Of a DNA stretch of 46,649 nucleotides, positions 33,742 to 41,746 are shown in pieces. The position numbers were made by a program, and so were the translations under genes. The DNA is from Pseudomaricurvus sp. HS19 (GTDB lineage Bacteria > Pseudomonadota > Gammaproteobacteria > Pseudomonadales > Cellvibrionaceae). The notes under the pieces are model-generated. The model saw only the letters and a list, made by a program, of their open reading frames with translations. It was not told the origin of the DNA and did no database searches. Location: assembly GCF_009857815.1 (NCBI RefSeq), contig NZ_WVVW01000018.1:1-46649 (forward strand), given 5' to 3'. Numbering within the stretch: the first letter of the stretch is position 1; each line of letters begins with the position of its first letter.

Positions 33742-34815
33742 TTAACCAATAACGCCCAGGCGCTGCCCCTGATAAGAGCCATCCTGTACACGCCGCCACC
33801 ACGTTTCATTGGCCAGATACCAGGCCACGGTTTTGCGGATACCGCTTTCGAAGGTCTCCTGCGGCACCCAGCCCAGTTCGCGCTCAATTTTGCCGGCATC
33901 AATGGCGTAGCGTACATCATGTCCCGGGCGGTCGGTGACGTGGGCTATCAGGGAGGCGAACCCGCCTGGATTCCCGCCTGCGCGGGAATGACGATTGTCC
34001 GGGGCCAGATCTTCTAGGATGTCACAGATAGTGTGTACCACATCGATATTGCGACGCTCGTTGTGGCCGCCGATATTATAGGTCTCCCCTACTACACCTT
34101 CAGTTACCACTTTCACCAGTGCCCGGGCGTGGTCCTCCACATAGAGCCAGTCACGCACCTGGGTGCCATCGCCGTACACCGGCAATGGCTTACCTGCCAG
34201 TGCGTTGAGAATCATTAACGGAATAAGCTTCTCGGGGAAGTGGTAAGGGCCATAGTTGTTGGAGCAGTTGGTGACGACGGTGGGCAGACCGTAGGTGCGT
34301 AACCACGCCCTGACCAAATGATCACTGGAGGCCTTACTGGCTGAATACGGTGAGCTGGGCTCATAGGCTGTGGTTTCGGTAAACAGTCCTTCCGGCCCCA
34401 GGTCGCCATACACTTCATCGGTGGAGATATGGTGAAACCGAAACCCGGCCTTTTGTTCTGGATCCAGCGACTGCCAATAACGGCGGGCCACTTCCAGCAG
34501 GTTATAGGTACCGACTATATTGGTCTGTATAAAGTCCGCGGGACCGTCGATGGAGCGGTCCACATGACTCTCGGCAGCGAGGTGCATTACCGCATCGGGG
34601 AGGAAGTCATTAAACGCTTGCTCCAGCGCGGACTGGTCACGAATATCAATCTGCCGGAATAGATAGCGGGGGGAGTCACTACAGGGGATGGACTCCAGGT
34701 TACCAGCGTAGGTGAGCGCGTCGATGTTGAGCACCTGATGCTCTGTCTCGCCTATCAAGTAGCGCACTACAGCGCTGCCAATAAAACCGGCACCGCCGGT
34801 CACCAGAATTTTCAT
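33742..34815 (-). CDS. rfbB: dTDP-glucose 4,6-dehydratase
   Basis: A 357-residue extended SDR enzyme (RfbB/RmlB), second step of dTDP-rhamnose synthesis. NAD motif [10 protein letters not shown] at 6-15, STDEVYGD at 131-138 with the catalytic Asp/Glu, and YSASK at 157-161 with catalytic Tyr and Lys. Near residues 274-283 it has an extra RHSRAGGNP segment, absent from usual RfbB, that is encoded by a GGGAAT-type palindrome at 33967-33993 inserted in frame just before the conserved [18 protein letters not shown] region. The catalytic residues are intact, so activity is expected. Whether the insertion sits in a loop needs a structure model. Confidence 0.96.
   Translation of the reverse strand: MKILVTGGAGFIGSAVVRYLIGETEHQVLNIDALTYAGNLESIPCSDSPRYLFRQIDIRDQSALEQAFNDFLPDAVMHLAAESHVDRSIDGPADFIQTNIVGTYNLLEVARRYWQSLDPEQKAGFRFHHISTDEVYGDLGPEGLFTETTAYEPSSPYSASKASSDHLVRAWLRTYGLPTVVTNCSNNYGPYHFPEKLIPLMILNALAGKPLPVYGDGTQVRDWLYVEDHARALVKVVTEGVVGETYNIGGHNERRNIDVVHTICDILEDLAPDNRHSRAGGNPGGFASLIAHVTDRPGHDVRYAIDAGKIERELGWVPQETFESGIRKTVAWYLANETWWRRVQDGSYQGQRLGVIG
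33967..33993. repeat. GGGAAT-type palindrome inside rfbB, in frame
   Basis: TGGATTCCCGCCTGCGCGGG then AATGACG, the same sequence as the intergenic copies at 5713 and 29197. On the minus strand it reads RHSRAGGNP within RfbB. Confidence 0.9.
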
Positions 34816-34875
34816 ATCACGTCCTTAAATACGCCGCGGCATCTTCTCGCCCGGCGCTGAATGAATCCGTCTCTG

Positions 34876-35760
34876 TTACGATGCCTGCAAACTGGCCAGA
34901 ACACTCTTCAGGCCCTGCTGCCAGTGCGGCATAGGCTCAGACAGCCAGCCATTGAGGCGGCCGGTGTCCAACACTGACCAGGCCGGACGAGCAGCCGGCG
35001 TCGGGTAATCCGCGGTAGTGATGGGGTTTACCTTTGGTGCTCGCGGCAAAATGCCCTGCTCTACCGCCTCAGCAAAAATCGCGCAGGCAAAGTCGTACCA
35101 ACTGCACTGGCCCTGGTTGCTGCAGTGGTAGATTCCCCAGGGCAGCTCGTGATCTTTGCTATAGGCTGTGACAAATTCGGTGATGACACGCGCGATATCA
35201 CCGGCATAGGTTGGACAGCCGACCTGGTCTGCCACCACACCCAGCTCCGGCCGCGACTGGCCCAGTCTGACCATGGTTTTGACGAAGTTGTTGCCCTGCT
35301 CACCAAACACCCAGCTGGTACGCAGGATGATGTGCTGTGGCTGCAGTACCTGCAGTTGTCGCTCCCCCGCCAGCTTCGACGCACCGTACACGCCCATGGG
35401 GTCGACCGGGTCGGATTCGGTATAGGGCCTGTCAGACTTACCATTGAAGACGTAATCGGTGGAGATGTGCAGTAGCGGGATGCCCTGCGCGGCACAGGCC
35501 TGGGCCAGCAGACCGACACTGTCACCGTTGACCATCTGCGCCAGGGCTTCTTCTGATTCGGCTTTATCAACAGCTGTGTAAGCGCAAGCGTTAACCACGA
35601 ATTGCGGTGCGTGGCGTTGCACCGCGGATATCACCTGCATCGGCTCGGCAAAATCGGCATCGGCCCGGGTCAGGGCGACCACGTCCAATCCCGCCTTGGT
35701 CAGGCTTTGGCGACAGGCTGAGCCCACCTGGCCATTAGCGCCAAAGAGCAGCACCTTCAT
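34876..35760 (-). CDS. rfbD: dTDP-4-dehydrorhamnose reductase
   Basis: A 294-residue SDR-type reductase (RfbD/RmlD), last step of dTDP-L-rhamnose synthesis. N-terminal MKVLLFGANGQVGSACRQSL, HISTDYVFNGKSDRPYTESD near 97-116, the active YGASK near 129-133 and RTSWVFGEQGNNFVKTM near 147-163. Its ATG overlaps the TGA of rfbC by one base, so translation is probably coupled. Length is normal. Confidence 0.96.
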   Translation of the reverse strand: MKVLLFGANGQVGSACRQSLTKAGLDVVALTRADADFAEPMQVISAVQRHAPQFVVNACAYTAVDKAESEEALAQMVNGDSVGLLAQACAAQGIPLLHISTDYVFNGKSDRPYTESDPVDPMGVYGASKLAGERQLQVLQPQHIILRTSWVFGEQGNNFVKTMVRLGQSRPELGVVADQVGCPTYAGDIARVITEFVTAYSKDHELPWGIYHCSNQGQCSWYDFACAIFAEAVEQGILPRAPKVNPITTADYPTPAARPAWSVLDTGRLNGWLSEPMPHWQQGLKSVLASLQAS

Positions 35761-36317
35761 CAGCTGCGCTCCTGCATCAGCTGCTGGCGATACTCTCCCA
35801 GTGTGGGTAATTGCTGGTCTTTTTCGGAGAGCTGGGGATTTGAGATTCCCCAGTCAATTCCAATGGCAGGATCGTTCCAGAGAATGCCACCCTCATCACT
35901 CGGGTCGTAGTAATCGGTGCATTTGTACTCAAAGTCCGCGTATTCCGAAAGCACCACAAAACCGTGAGCATAGCCAGGTGGCACCCAGAACTGGCGGTGG
36001 TTCTCTGCCGACAGCAGTACCGCTTCGTACTGACCGAAGGTGGCCGAGTCCGGGTTTATATCCAGCGCCACATCCAAAACCTCACCGCTGACTACACGCA
36101 CCAGCTTGCCCTGGGGCCGTGTGCGCTGGAAATGTAACCCGCGCAATACACCACGGGCTGAGCGGGAGTGGTTATCCTGCACGAAAGGCAGTTCGATCCC
36201 CGCTTCGTCCCGATAGCGCTGTTGCTGGAATGTTTCGAGAAAAAAGCCCCGGTGATCACCAAATACCTTGGGCTCGATGATAACCACGCCCGGCAGCCCT
36301 GTTTTAATAACTCGCAT
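35760..36317 (-). CDS. rfbC: dTDP-4-dehydrorhamnose 3,5-epimerase
   Basis: A 185-residue cupin-fold epimerase (RfbC/RmlC), third step of dTDP-L-rhamnose synthesis. Recognised by FGDHRGFFLETFQQQRY near 20-36, FVQDNHSRSARGVLRGLHFQ near 46-65 with the catalytic His, PQGKLVRVVSGEVLDVALDI near 69-88 and WVPPGYAHGFVVLSE near 113-127. First gene of the rhamnose operon. About 130 bases separate its start from heptamer element F, where its promoter should lie. Confidence 0.97.
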   Translation of the reverse strand: MRVIKTGLPGVVIIEPKVFGDHRGFFLETFQQQRYRDEAGIELPFVQDNHSRSARGVLRGLHFQRTRPQGKLVRVVSGEVLDVALDINPDSATFGQYEAVLLSAENHRQFWVPPGYAHGFVVLSEYADFEYKCTDYYDPSDEGGILWNDPAIGIDWGISNPQLSEKDQQLPTLGEYRQQLMQERS

Positions 36318-36446
36318 GCTTACCCTGCAATCAAATAGTGTCCTTTTTGGCCACCTTTTTCGGACAAATTACCACTCTAGTTAGGGGTAATCGAAAGCCG
36401 CTTAGATTACTGCAGATGACAGGAGATTTCGAGGATTACGCAGGAG

Positions 36447-36488
36447 CTAGGAGCTAGGAGCTAGGAGCTAGGAGCTAGGAGCTAGGAG
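36447..36488 (+). repeat. heptamer array F, 6 x CTAGGAG
   Basis: Six units then CTACAAA and ATTATGCTC. It is the shortest array that still has a complete terminal module. Confidence 0.92.
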
Positions 36489-36598
36489 CTACAAAATTAT
36501 GCTCGTTGGGTTTGCTTTTCCTAGTACCTAGTAGCGCAGCGCCCTAGAACCTAGTAGCGCAGCGTTCTGGATCCTAGAAGCGAAGCGTCCTGGGCCTA
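36489..36598 (+). repeat. element F tail: terminal module plus GCGNAGC modules
   Basis: CTACAAA then ATTATGCTC, GTTTGCTTTTCCTAGTACC and three modules (two GCGCAGC, one GCGAAGC), ending at the TAG stop of the SLC13-type gene (36598-36596). Confidence 0.85.
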
Positions 36599-38341
36599 CA
36601 GAAAAAGCCAGCTGATCACCCCAACACTCACTACACTGTAGGTAAACAACAGTGGCAGACCCAGCTTGAGGTAGTCCAGCAGGCGGTAGTTACCGGCGGT
36701 GTAGACCATCAGGTTGGTCTGGTAGCCGTAGGGCGACAGGAAGCTGGCACTGGCACCGAAGGCCACCGCCATGACAAACGCCATATAGCTCTCACCCCAG
36801 TGGCTGGACAGCGCCATGGCCAGGGGGAACATGATGGCCGCGGCGGCGTTGTTGGTGACCAGTTCGGTAAACAGCCAGGTGAGGATAAAGACCCCGATCA
36901 ATGCACCCAGAGGGCTGAGGCCGCCGAGGGTACCGCCGGCCCAGACAGAAATGGCCTCGGCCATACCGCTGCTGATCATGGCCTGGGAGAGCCCCAGTGC
37001 ACCGCCGATGACCACCAGCAGCTGATAGGGGAAACGGGCCTTGATCTCTTCCATGGTGAGGGTGCCGGTCAGCACCAGTGCCGCCAGCAGGATAACCAGG
37101 CCCTTGATCAACGGTACCAGGCCGGCTGCGCCGAGGGCGACTACCGCCATAAAGCTGCCGAACACCAGCCATTCGCGGCTGCCTGTCAGCGGGCGACTGG
37201 TCTCGATACCACCCACCACAATAAAGTCAGCGGCAATGTCGCGGCGACGGTTGAAGTCGTCACCCACGGCCAACACCAGTGAGTCACCGGCCTGCAGCTC
37301 AAGTCGGCCAAGCCCCCCCTTGAGGCGCTGGTCGCCGCGGCGCACAGCCACTACGGCAGCATCAAAGCGGGAACGGAAATCCACCTGTTTGATGGTGCGC
37401 CCCACCAGCCCCGCCGTGGGCGACACGATCACTTCCACCAGGTTGTCGCGGACCGACTGGTCAAACTCGTCCGGAGACACCAGGCCACTGAATTCATCCA
37501 GCAGTTCCAGCGCGGAGAGGTCCCCGGTAAACACCAGTACGTCCCCTTCCATCAGCACTTCCTGGGGGCTGACCGGCGCCATGATCTGGTGTTCGCGAAT
37601 CACTTCCACCAGGAAGATACGCTCCAGCCGGCGCAAGCCGTTGTCCTGCACCGAGTGGCCGATCAGGGGAGAGCCGGCGGCGATCTGCCGCTCGATAAAG
37701 TAGTCCTGGCTGCTGCTTTCCTGTGCCAGCTTTTGTTTGGGCAGCAGTCGCGGCGCCAGAAGCACCATCACCACCAGACAGGTGATGAACACCGGCAGAC
37801 CGATGAAGGTGAAATCAAAGAAGCCCAGGGATTCGTAACCCGCCTGTTGCACAAAACCATTTACGATCAGGTTGGTGGAGGTTCCAATCAGGGTCAGTGT
37901 GCCGCCGAGGATCGAGGCATAGGAGAGCGGCAGCAACAAACGCGACGCGGAGCCGTCGGCCTGACGCTTGAGCGGGCCGAGCATGGCGGAAACCACGGCG
38001 GTGTTGTTCACGAATGCGGAACAGATACCCACTATGCCGGAGAGCTTCAGCGTAGAGCGATGAATGGAACCGTTGGCGATAGAGGAGATCATGCGGCGCA
38101 TAAAACCGGTGCGCTCCAGCGGCACTGCCACCAGGAACAGCAGCATCAGAGTCAGCAACGACGGATTGGTGTAGCCCTTGAGCAACTCCGGCAACGGCAA
38201 GACGTTGAGCAGGTAGAGCACAACGCTGGAGCCCAGGAAAATAATCCAGGGCTGAATACGGGTAAAGATCAGCAATGCGATAATGATCAGCAGATCCAAC
38301 GCCACCAGGGCGGCTGCATATTCTTCAATAAAAGACAGCAT
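36596..38341 (-). CDS. SLC13-family anion permease with two TrkA-C domains
   Basis: A 581-residue inner-membrane transporter of the divalent anion:sodium symporter group. Membrane helices occupy about 1-200 and 395-581; between them lie two TrkA-C (RCK_C) ligand-binding domains at about 215-300 and 305-390. Transport motifs SAFVNNTAVVSAMLGPLK near 107-124 and TELVTNNAAAAIMFPLAMAL near 500-519 are the paired SNT-type signatures. Proteins with this layout beside cysDN and sat genes are commonly sulfate transporters, and I infer sulfate uptake here. It is separated from cysN by about 770 bases of tandem repeats, so it is probably its own transcription unit. Confidence 0.88.
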   Translation of the reverse strand: MLSFIEEYAAALVALDLLIIIALLIFTRIQPWIIFLGSSVVLYLLNVLPLPELLKGYTNPSLLTLMLLFLVAVPLERTGFMRRMISSIANGSIHRSTLKLSGIVGICSAFVNNTAVVSAMLGPLKRQADGSASRLLLPLSYASILGGTLTLIGTSTNLIVNGFVQQAGYESLGFFDFTFIGLPVFITCLVVMVLLAPRLLPKQKLAQESSSQDYFIERQIAAGSPLIGHSVQDNGLRRLERIFLVEVIREHQIMAPVSPQEVLMEGDVLVFTGDLSALELLDEFSGLVSPDEFDQSVRDNLVEVIVSPTAGLVGRTIKQVDFRSRFDAAVVAVRRGDQRLKGGLGRLELQAGDSLVLAVGDDFNRRRDIAADFIVVGGIETSRPLTGSREWLVFGSFMAVVALGAAGLVPLIKGLVILLAALVLTGTLTMEEIKARFPYQLLVVIGGALGLSQAMISSGMAEAISVWAGGTLGGLSPLGALIGVFILTWLFTELVTNNAAAAIMFPLAMALSSHWGESYMAFVMAVAFGASASFLSPYGYQTNLMVYTAGNYRLLDYLKLGLPLLFTYSVVSVGVISWLFL

Positions 38342-38546
38342 GTTGTTCCTTACGCTGACGCACTGCGAAATGCCGGCACTCTGTTGCCAGCTGGATTAGG
38401 GAAGATGGAACGGGATATTAGCACAGTGCTTTAGAACACGAAGTAGACGCCGCACCACTTTATTAGACTCTTTATCTCTATGGTTAGAACGAACCACGGT
38501 TCATCACGATACCGCACTACGTTGGCTTGTTACTGTGCCAAACATA

Positions 38547-38994
38547 GGTTGCCGCGCTACGCTCGCAACGACGGACTGCCGGGACCGGGATCCACAACCG
38601 TTCCTCCCCCACCCCGTCATCGCGAGGCGTGCCTTTGACGCCGACGCGATCCATGTCTGGCACAACCTGACATCGGAGTCGTTATGGGTTGCCGCGCTGC
38701 GCTCGCAACGACGGACTGCTGGGACCGGGATCCACAACCGTTCCTCCCCCACCCCGTCATCGCGAGGCGTGCCTTTGACGCCGACGCGATCCATGCCTGG
38801 CACAACCTGACATCGGAGTCGTTATGGGTTGCCGCGCTGCGCTCGCAACGACGGACTGCTGGGACCGGGATCCACAACCGCTCCTCCCCCACCCCGTCAT
38901 CGCGAGGCGTGCCTTTGACGCCGACGCGATCCATGTCTGGCACAACCTGGCACCGGAGTGAACATGGGTTGCCGCGCTGCACTCGCAACGACAA
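38547..38994. repeat. tandem repeat, 3 full 140-base units plus a partial one
   Basis: Units begin at 38547, 38687, 38827 and 38967. Each contains two smaller interspersed repeats: GGTTGCCGCGCTGCGCTCGC then AACGACGG, and a CGTCATCGCGAGGCG type near the middle. The units differ by only a few bases. The rest of the gap (38342-38546 and 38995-39064) shows no gene. Confidence 0.9.
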
Positions 38995-39064
38995 GACGCT
39001 TGAAGGTAAGCGAATGAGGCCAAACGAGCCACAGAGTAGTTGCTATAGCGAGGAGTACAGAAAA

Positions 39065-39104
39065 AGAACAAGGGTATGCGGTGCAGGCACCGGGCCTGCA
39101 CCGC
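39065..39104 (-). terminator. hairpin terminator after cysN
   Basis: On the minus strand, just after the cysN stop, there is a perfect 10-base stem (GCGGTGCAGG with CCTGCACCGC) and a 7-base loop, followed about 8 bases later by TTGTTCTTTTT. The stem is strong; the T run is slightly displaced. Confidence 0.55.
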
Positions 39105-39111
39105 ACGTACT

Positions 39112-40560
39112 TTACAGCACGTCTTTCAGGGCTTTATAGAGTGCAACCAGTTGCGACTCACTCAGGCCATCCACCTGCGCGCTCAGCTCCTGCAGACGGG
39201 CCTTGACGTCGTTCTTCAGGTCGGAAGTTTCGACACCGGTATCCAGGCCTTTCAGGCTCAGGTCGCTGACGATCATGCCCGCACCCACAGTACCGTTGGT
39301 AATGCGGTCGATGATGATGAACGCACCGGTGACACGGTTGTCATCGTAGCGGTCAAAGATCACCGGCATATCGAAGCTGAGATCACACAGGGCGATTTCG
39401 TTCAGCTCCAGGCCTTCGGCGGCGCTGGTGGCCATGGTGTTCACATCGATCTTGTGCTCGATGTTAACCACGTTGCCCATGGCTTTCTTGGTGGCGAATT
39501 TCACCGCGTACTGCTTGTGCAGCTTGAGGGCGTCTTCGGCCATCCAGATCACGTGCGCTTTCACACCGCGGCTGACGGTTGGCAGGTCGTCGGCTTTAAC
39601 CAGCATGTCGCCACGGCTAACGTCGATCTCGTCCTGCAGGGTCAGGGTGATGGCCTGATCGGCAATCGCCTCTTCGATATCACCGTCAAAAGTGGAGATG
39701 GTCTTCACCTTGCTGCGCTTGCCGGAAGGCAGGGAGACCACTTCGTCACCGGGACGTATGGTGCCGGAGGCGATGGTACCGGCAAAACCGCGGAAGTCGA
39801 GGTTTGGACGGATCACGTACTGCACTGGCAGACGGAAGTTTTCCAGGTTGCGGTCGCTGGCGATCTCGATGGTTTCCAGGGTCTCCATCAGGGTTTTGCC
39901 AGTGTACCAGCCGGTCTGCTCGGAACGGTTCACCACGTTGTCACCGCGCAGGGCAGAGATTGGGGCGAACTGGATGTCCGGAATATTCAGCGCCTTAGCG
40001 AACTCTTTGTAGTCAGCAACGATTTCGTTGAAGCGGTCTTCGCTGAAGTCCACCAGGTCCATCTTGTTGATGGCAACCACGACGTGCTTGATACCCAGCA
40101 GGGAGGCAATGAAGCTGTGACGTCTGGTCTGGGTCATAACACCGTGACGGGCATCCACCATAACGATGGCCAGGTCACAGTTGGAGGCACCGGTAGCCAT
40201 GTTGCGGGTGTACTGCTCGTGGCCGGGGGTGTCCGCGATGATGAACTTGCGCTTGTCGGTGGAGAAGTAGCGGTAGGCCACATCAATGGTGATGCCCTGC
40301 TCACGCTCACTCTGCAGGCCGTCAACCAGCAGCGCCAGGTCGAACTCCTCGTCGGTGGTGTTGAACTTCTTGGAGTCGTTCTTGATGGCGGACAGGTGAT
40401 CTTCGAAGATCATCTTGGAGTCGTGCAGCAGACGACCAATCAGGGTGCTTTTACCATCGTCCACGCTGCCGCAAGTCAGGAAGCGCAGCAGTTCTTTGTT
40501 TTCGTGTTGATCCAGGTAGCCGAGGATATCCTGTTCAAGCAGAGAAGTTGATTCAATCAT
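39112..40560 (-). CDS. cysN: sulfate adenylyltransferase subunit 1 (GTPase)
   Basis: A 482-residue EF-Tu-like GTPase, partner of CysD, driving APS formation from ATP and sulfate. G1 motif [13 protein letters not shown] near 31-43, EREQGITID switch region near 84-92, [12 protein letters not shown] near 110-121 and NKMDLVDF near 165-172. It has no C-terminal APS kinase domain, unlike CysNC fusions; that step is supplied by the fusion protein at 41747. It follows cysD after an 80-base gap containing short GAG-type heptamers. Confidence 0.96.
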   Translation of the reverse strand: MIESTSLLEQDILGYLDQHENKELLRFLTCGSVDDGKSTLIGRLLHDSKMIFEDHLSAIKNDSKKFNTTDEEFDLALLVDGLQSEREQGITIDVAYRYFSTDKRKFIIADTPGHEQYTRNMATGASNCDLAIVMVDARHGVMTQTRRHSFIASLLGIKHVVVAINKMDLVDFSEDRFNEIVADYKEFAKALNIPDIQFAPISALRGDNVVNRSEQTGWYTGKTLMETLETIEIASDRNLENFRLPVQYVIRPNLDFRGFAGTIASGTIRPGDEVVSLPSGKRSKVKTISTFDGDIEEAIADQAITLTLQDEIDVSRGDMLVKADDLPTVSRGVKAHVIWMAEDALKLHKQYAVKFATKKAMGNVVNIEHKIDVNTMATSAAEGLELNEIALCDLSFDMPVIFDRYDDNRVTGAFIIIDRITNGTVGAGMIVSDLSLKGLDTGVETSDLKNDVKARLQELSAQVDGLSESQLVALYKALKDVL

Positions 40561-40611
40561 AACAATCTCGTTTCTAAATTCTGTTCTTGGTCAGCGACAC
40601 GGTTGGTTCCG

Positions 40612-40639
40612 CTCGCCACTCGCTACTCGCTGCTCGCGA
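40612..40639 (-). repeat. four degenerate GAG-type heptamers between cysD and cysN
   Basis: CTCGCCA, CTCGCTA, CTCGCTG and CTCGCGA in tandem, directly next to the cysD stop codon. They are the opposite strand of the GAGTGGC type and differ only in two positions. Confidence 0.7.
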
Positions 40640-40640
40640 C

Positions 40641-41549
40641 TTAGAAGTAACCTTCCATTTTCTTCTTCTCCATGGAGCCGGCGGAGTCGGAGTCGATCAC
40701 GCGGCCCTGGCGCTCGGAGGTCTTGGTCAGCAGCATCTCCTGGATGATCTCAGGCAGGGTCTCTGCGTTGGACTCAACGGCACCGGTCAGCGGGTAGCAG
40801 CCCAGGGTACGGAAGCGCACCTTCTTCATTTCTGGTACTTCGCCCTCTTCCAGTGGCATGCGGTCGTCATCAACCATGATCAGCACGCCGTCACGCTCAA
40901 CAACCGGACGCTCTTTGGAGAAGTAGAGGCTTGGGATTTCGATGTTCTCTTTGAAGATGTACTGCCAAATGTCCAGCTCGGTCCAGTTGGAGAGCGGGAA
41001 TACACGAATGCTCTCGCCTGGATCCACGGCGCTGTTGTAGATATTCCACAGCTCCGGACGCTGGTTTTTTGGATCCCAGCGGTGGTTCTTATCACGGAAA
41101 GAGTACACACGCTCTTTCGCGCGGGACTTCTCTTCGTCACGACGGGCACCACCGAAAGCGGCGTCGAACTTGTAGTGGTTCAGTGCCTGCTTCAGACCTT
41201 CGGTCTTCATGATGTCGGTGTGCTTGGCACTGCCGTGGGTGAACGGGCCAACGCCCATGGCCACGCCATCGGGGTTGATGTGTACCAGCAGGTCGAAGTC
41301 GTACTTCTTCGCCATGGTGTCACGGAACTCGATCATCTCGTGGAATTTCCACGTGGTGTCTACGTGCAGCAGCGGGAAGGGAATCTTGCCCGGTGCAAAC
41401 GCCTTGCGCGCCAGGTGCAGCAGCACGGAGGAGTCTTTACCCACGGAGTAGAGCATTACAGGGTTATCAAATTCTGCCGCTACTTCGCGGAAGATATGAA
41501 TACTCTCTGCTTCCAGGAGTTTTAAGTGAGTCAGTGTTTTTGAATCCAT
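40641..41549 (-). CDS. cysD: sulfate adenylyltransferase subunit 2
   Basis: A 302-residue PAPS-reductase-like N-type ATP pyrophosphatase, the catalytic subunit that makes APS. PP-loop motif [14 protein letters not shown] near 34-47, then [16 protein letters not shown] near 62-77, [20 protein letters not shown] near 133-152 and the C-terminal [20 protein letters not shown] near 247-266. Length is normal. Upstream gap of about 200 bases carries a palindromic repeat and GCGNAGC modules rather than an obvious promoter. Confidence 0.97.
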   Translation of the reverse strand: MDSKTLTHLKLLEAESIHIFREVAAEFDNPVMLYSVGKDSSVLLHLARKAFAPGKIPFPLLHVDTTWKFHEMIEFRDTMAKKYDFDLLVHINPDGVAMGVGPFTHGSAKHTDIMKTEGLKQALNHYKFDAAFGGARRDEEKSRAKERVYSFRDKNHRWDPKNQRPELWNIYNSAVDPGESIRVFPLSNWTELDIWQYIFKENIEIPSLYFSKERPVVERDGVLIMVDDDRMPLEEGEVPEMKKVRFRTLGCYPLTGAVESNAETLPEIIQEMLLTKTSERQGRVIDSDSAGSMEKKKMEGYF

Positions 41550-41658
41550 GACCTTTACCTGTTCATGTCGTCGTTTACGAAAATTACGCTATCTGCCGGC
41601 ACCAACCTTTTTCATAATCTGGCGCTGACAATTTCTTGTTTTACTGATCCCGCTATTG

Positions 41659-41740
41659 TGGATCCCCGCCTGCGCGGGGATGACGGCGGGATATTTACAA
41701 CCTGTAGCGCAGCGTCCTGAAACCTTGAGCGCAGCGCCCT
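41659..41740. repeat. palindromic repeat plus two GCGCAGC modules
   Basis: A GGGGAT-form palindrome at 41659-41686 (GGATCCCCGCCTGCGCGGGG), followed by two modules at 41701-41740 that end near the TAA of the Sat-APS kinase gene. No heptamer array is attached. Confidence 0.75.
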
Positions 41741-41746
41741 GTACCC

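Noticed and set aside
39076-40551. Long plus-strand open frame opposite cysN
   Set aside because: It is the antisense shadow of cysN, which has all GTPase motifs. Similar long frames lie opposite ugd, galU, the kinase and the beta-barrel gene.
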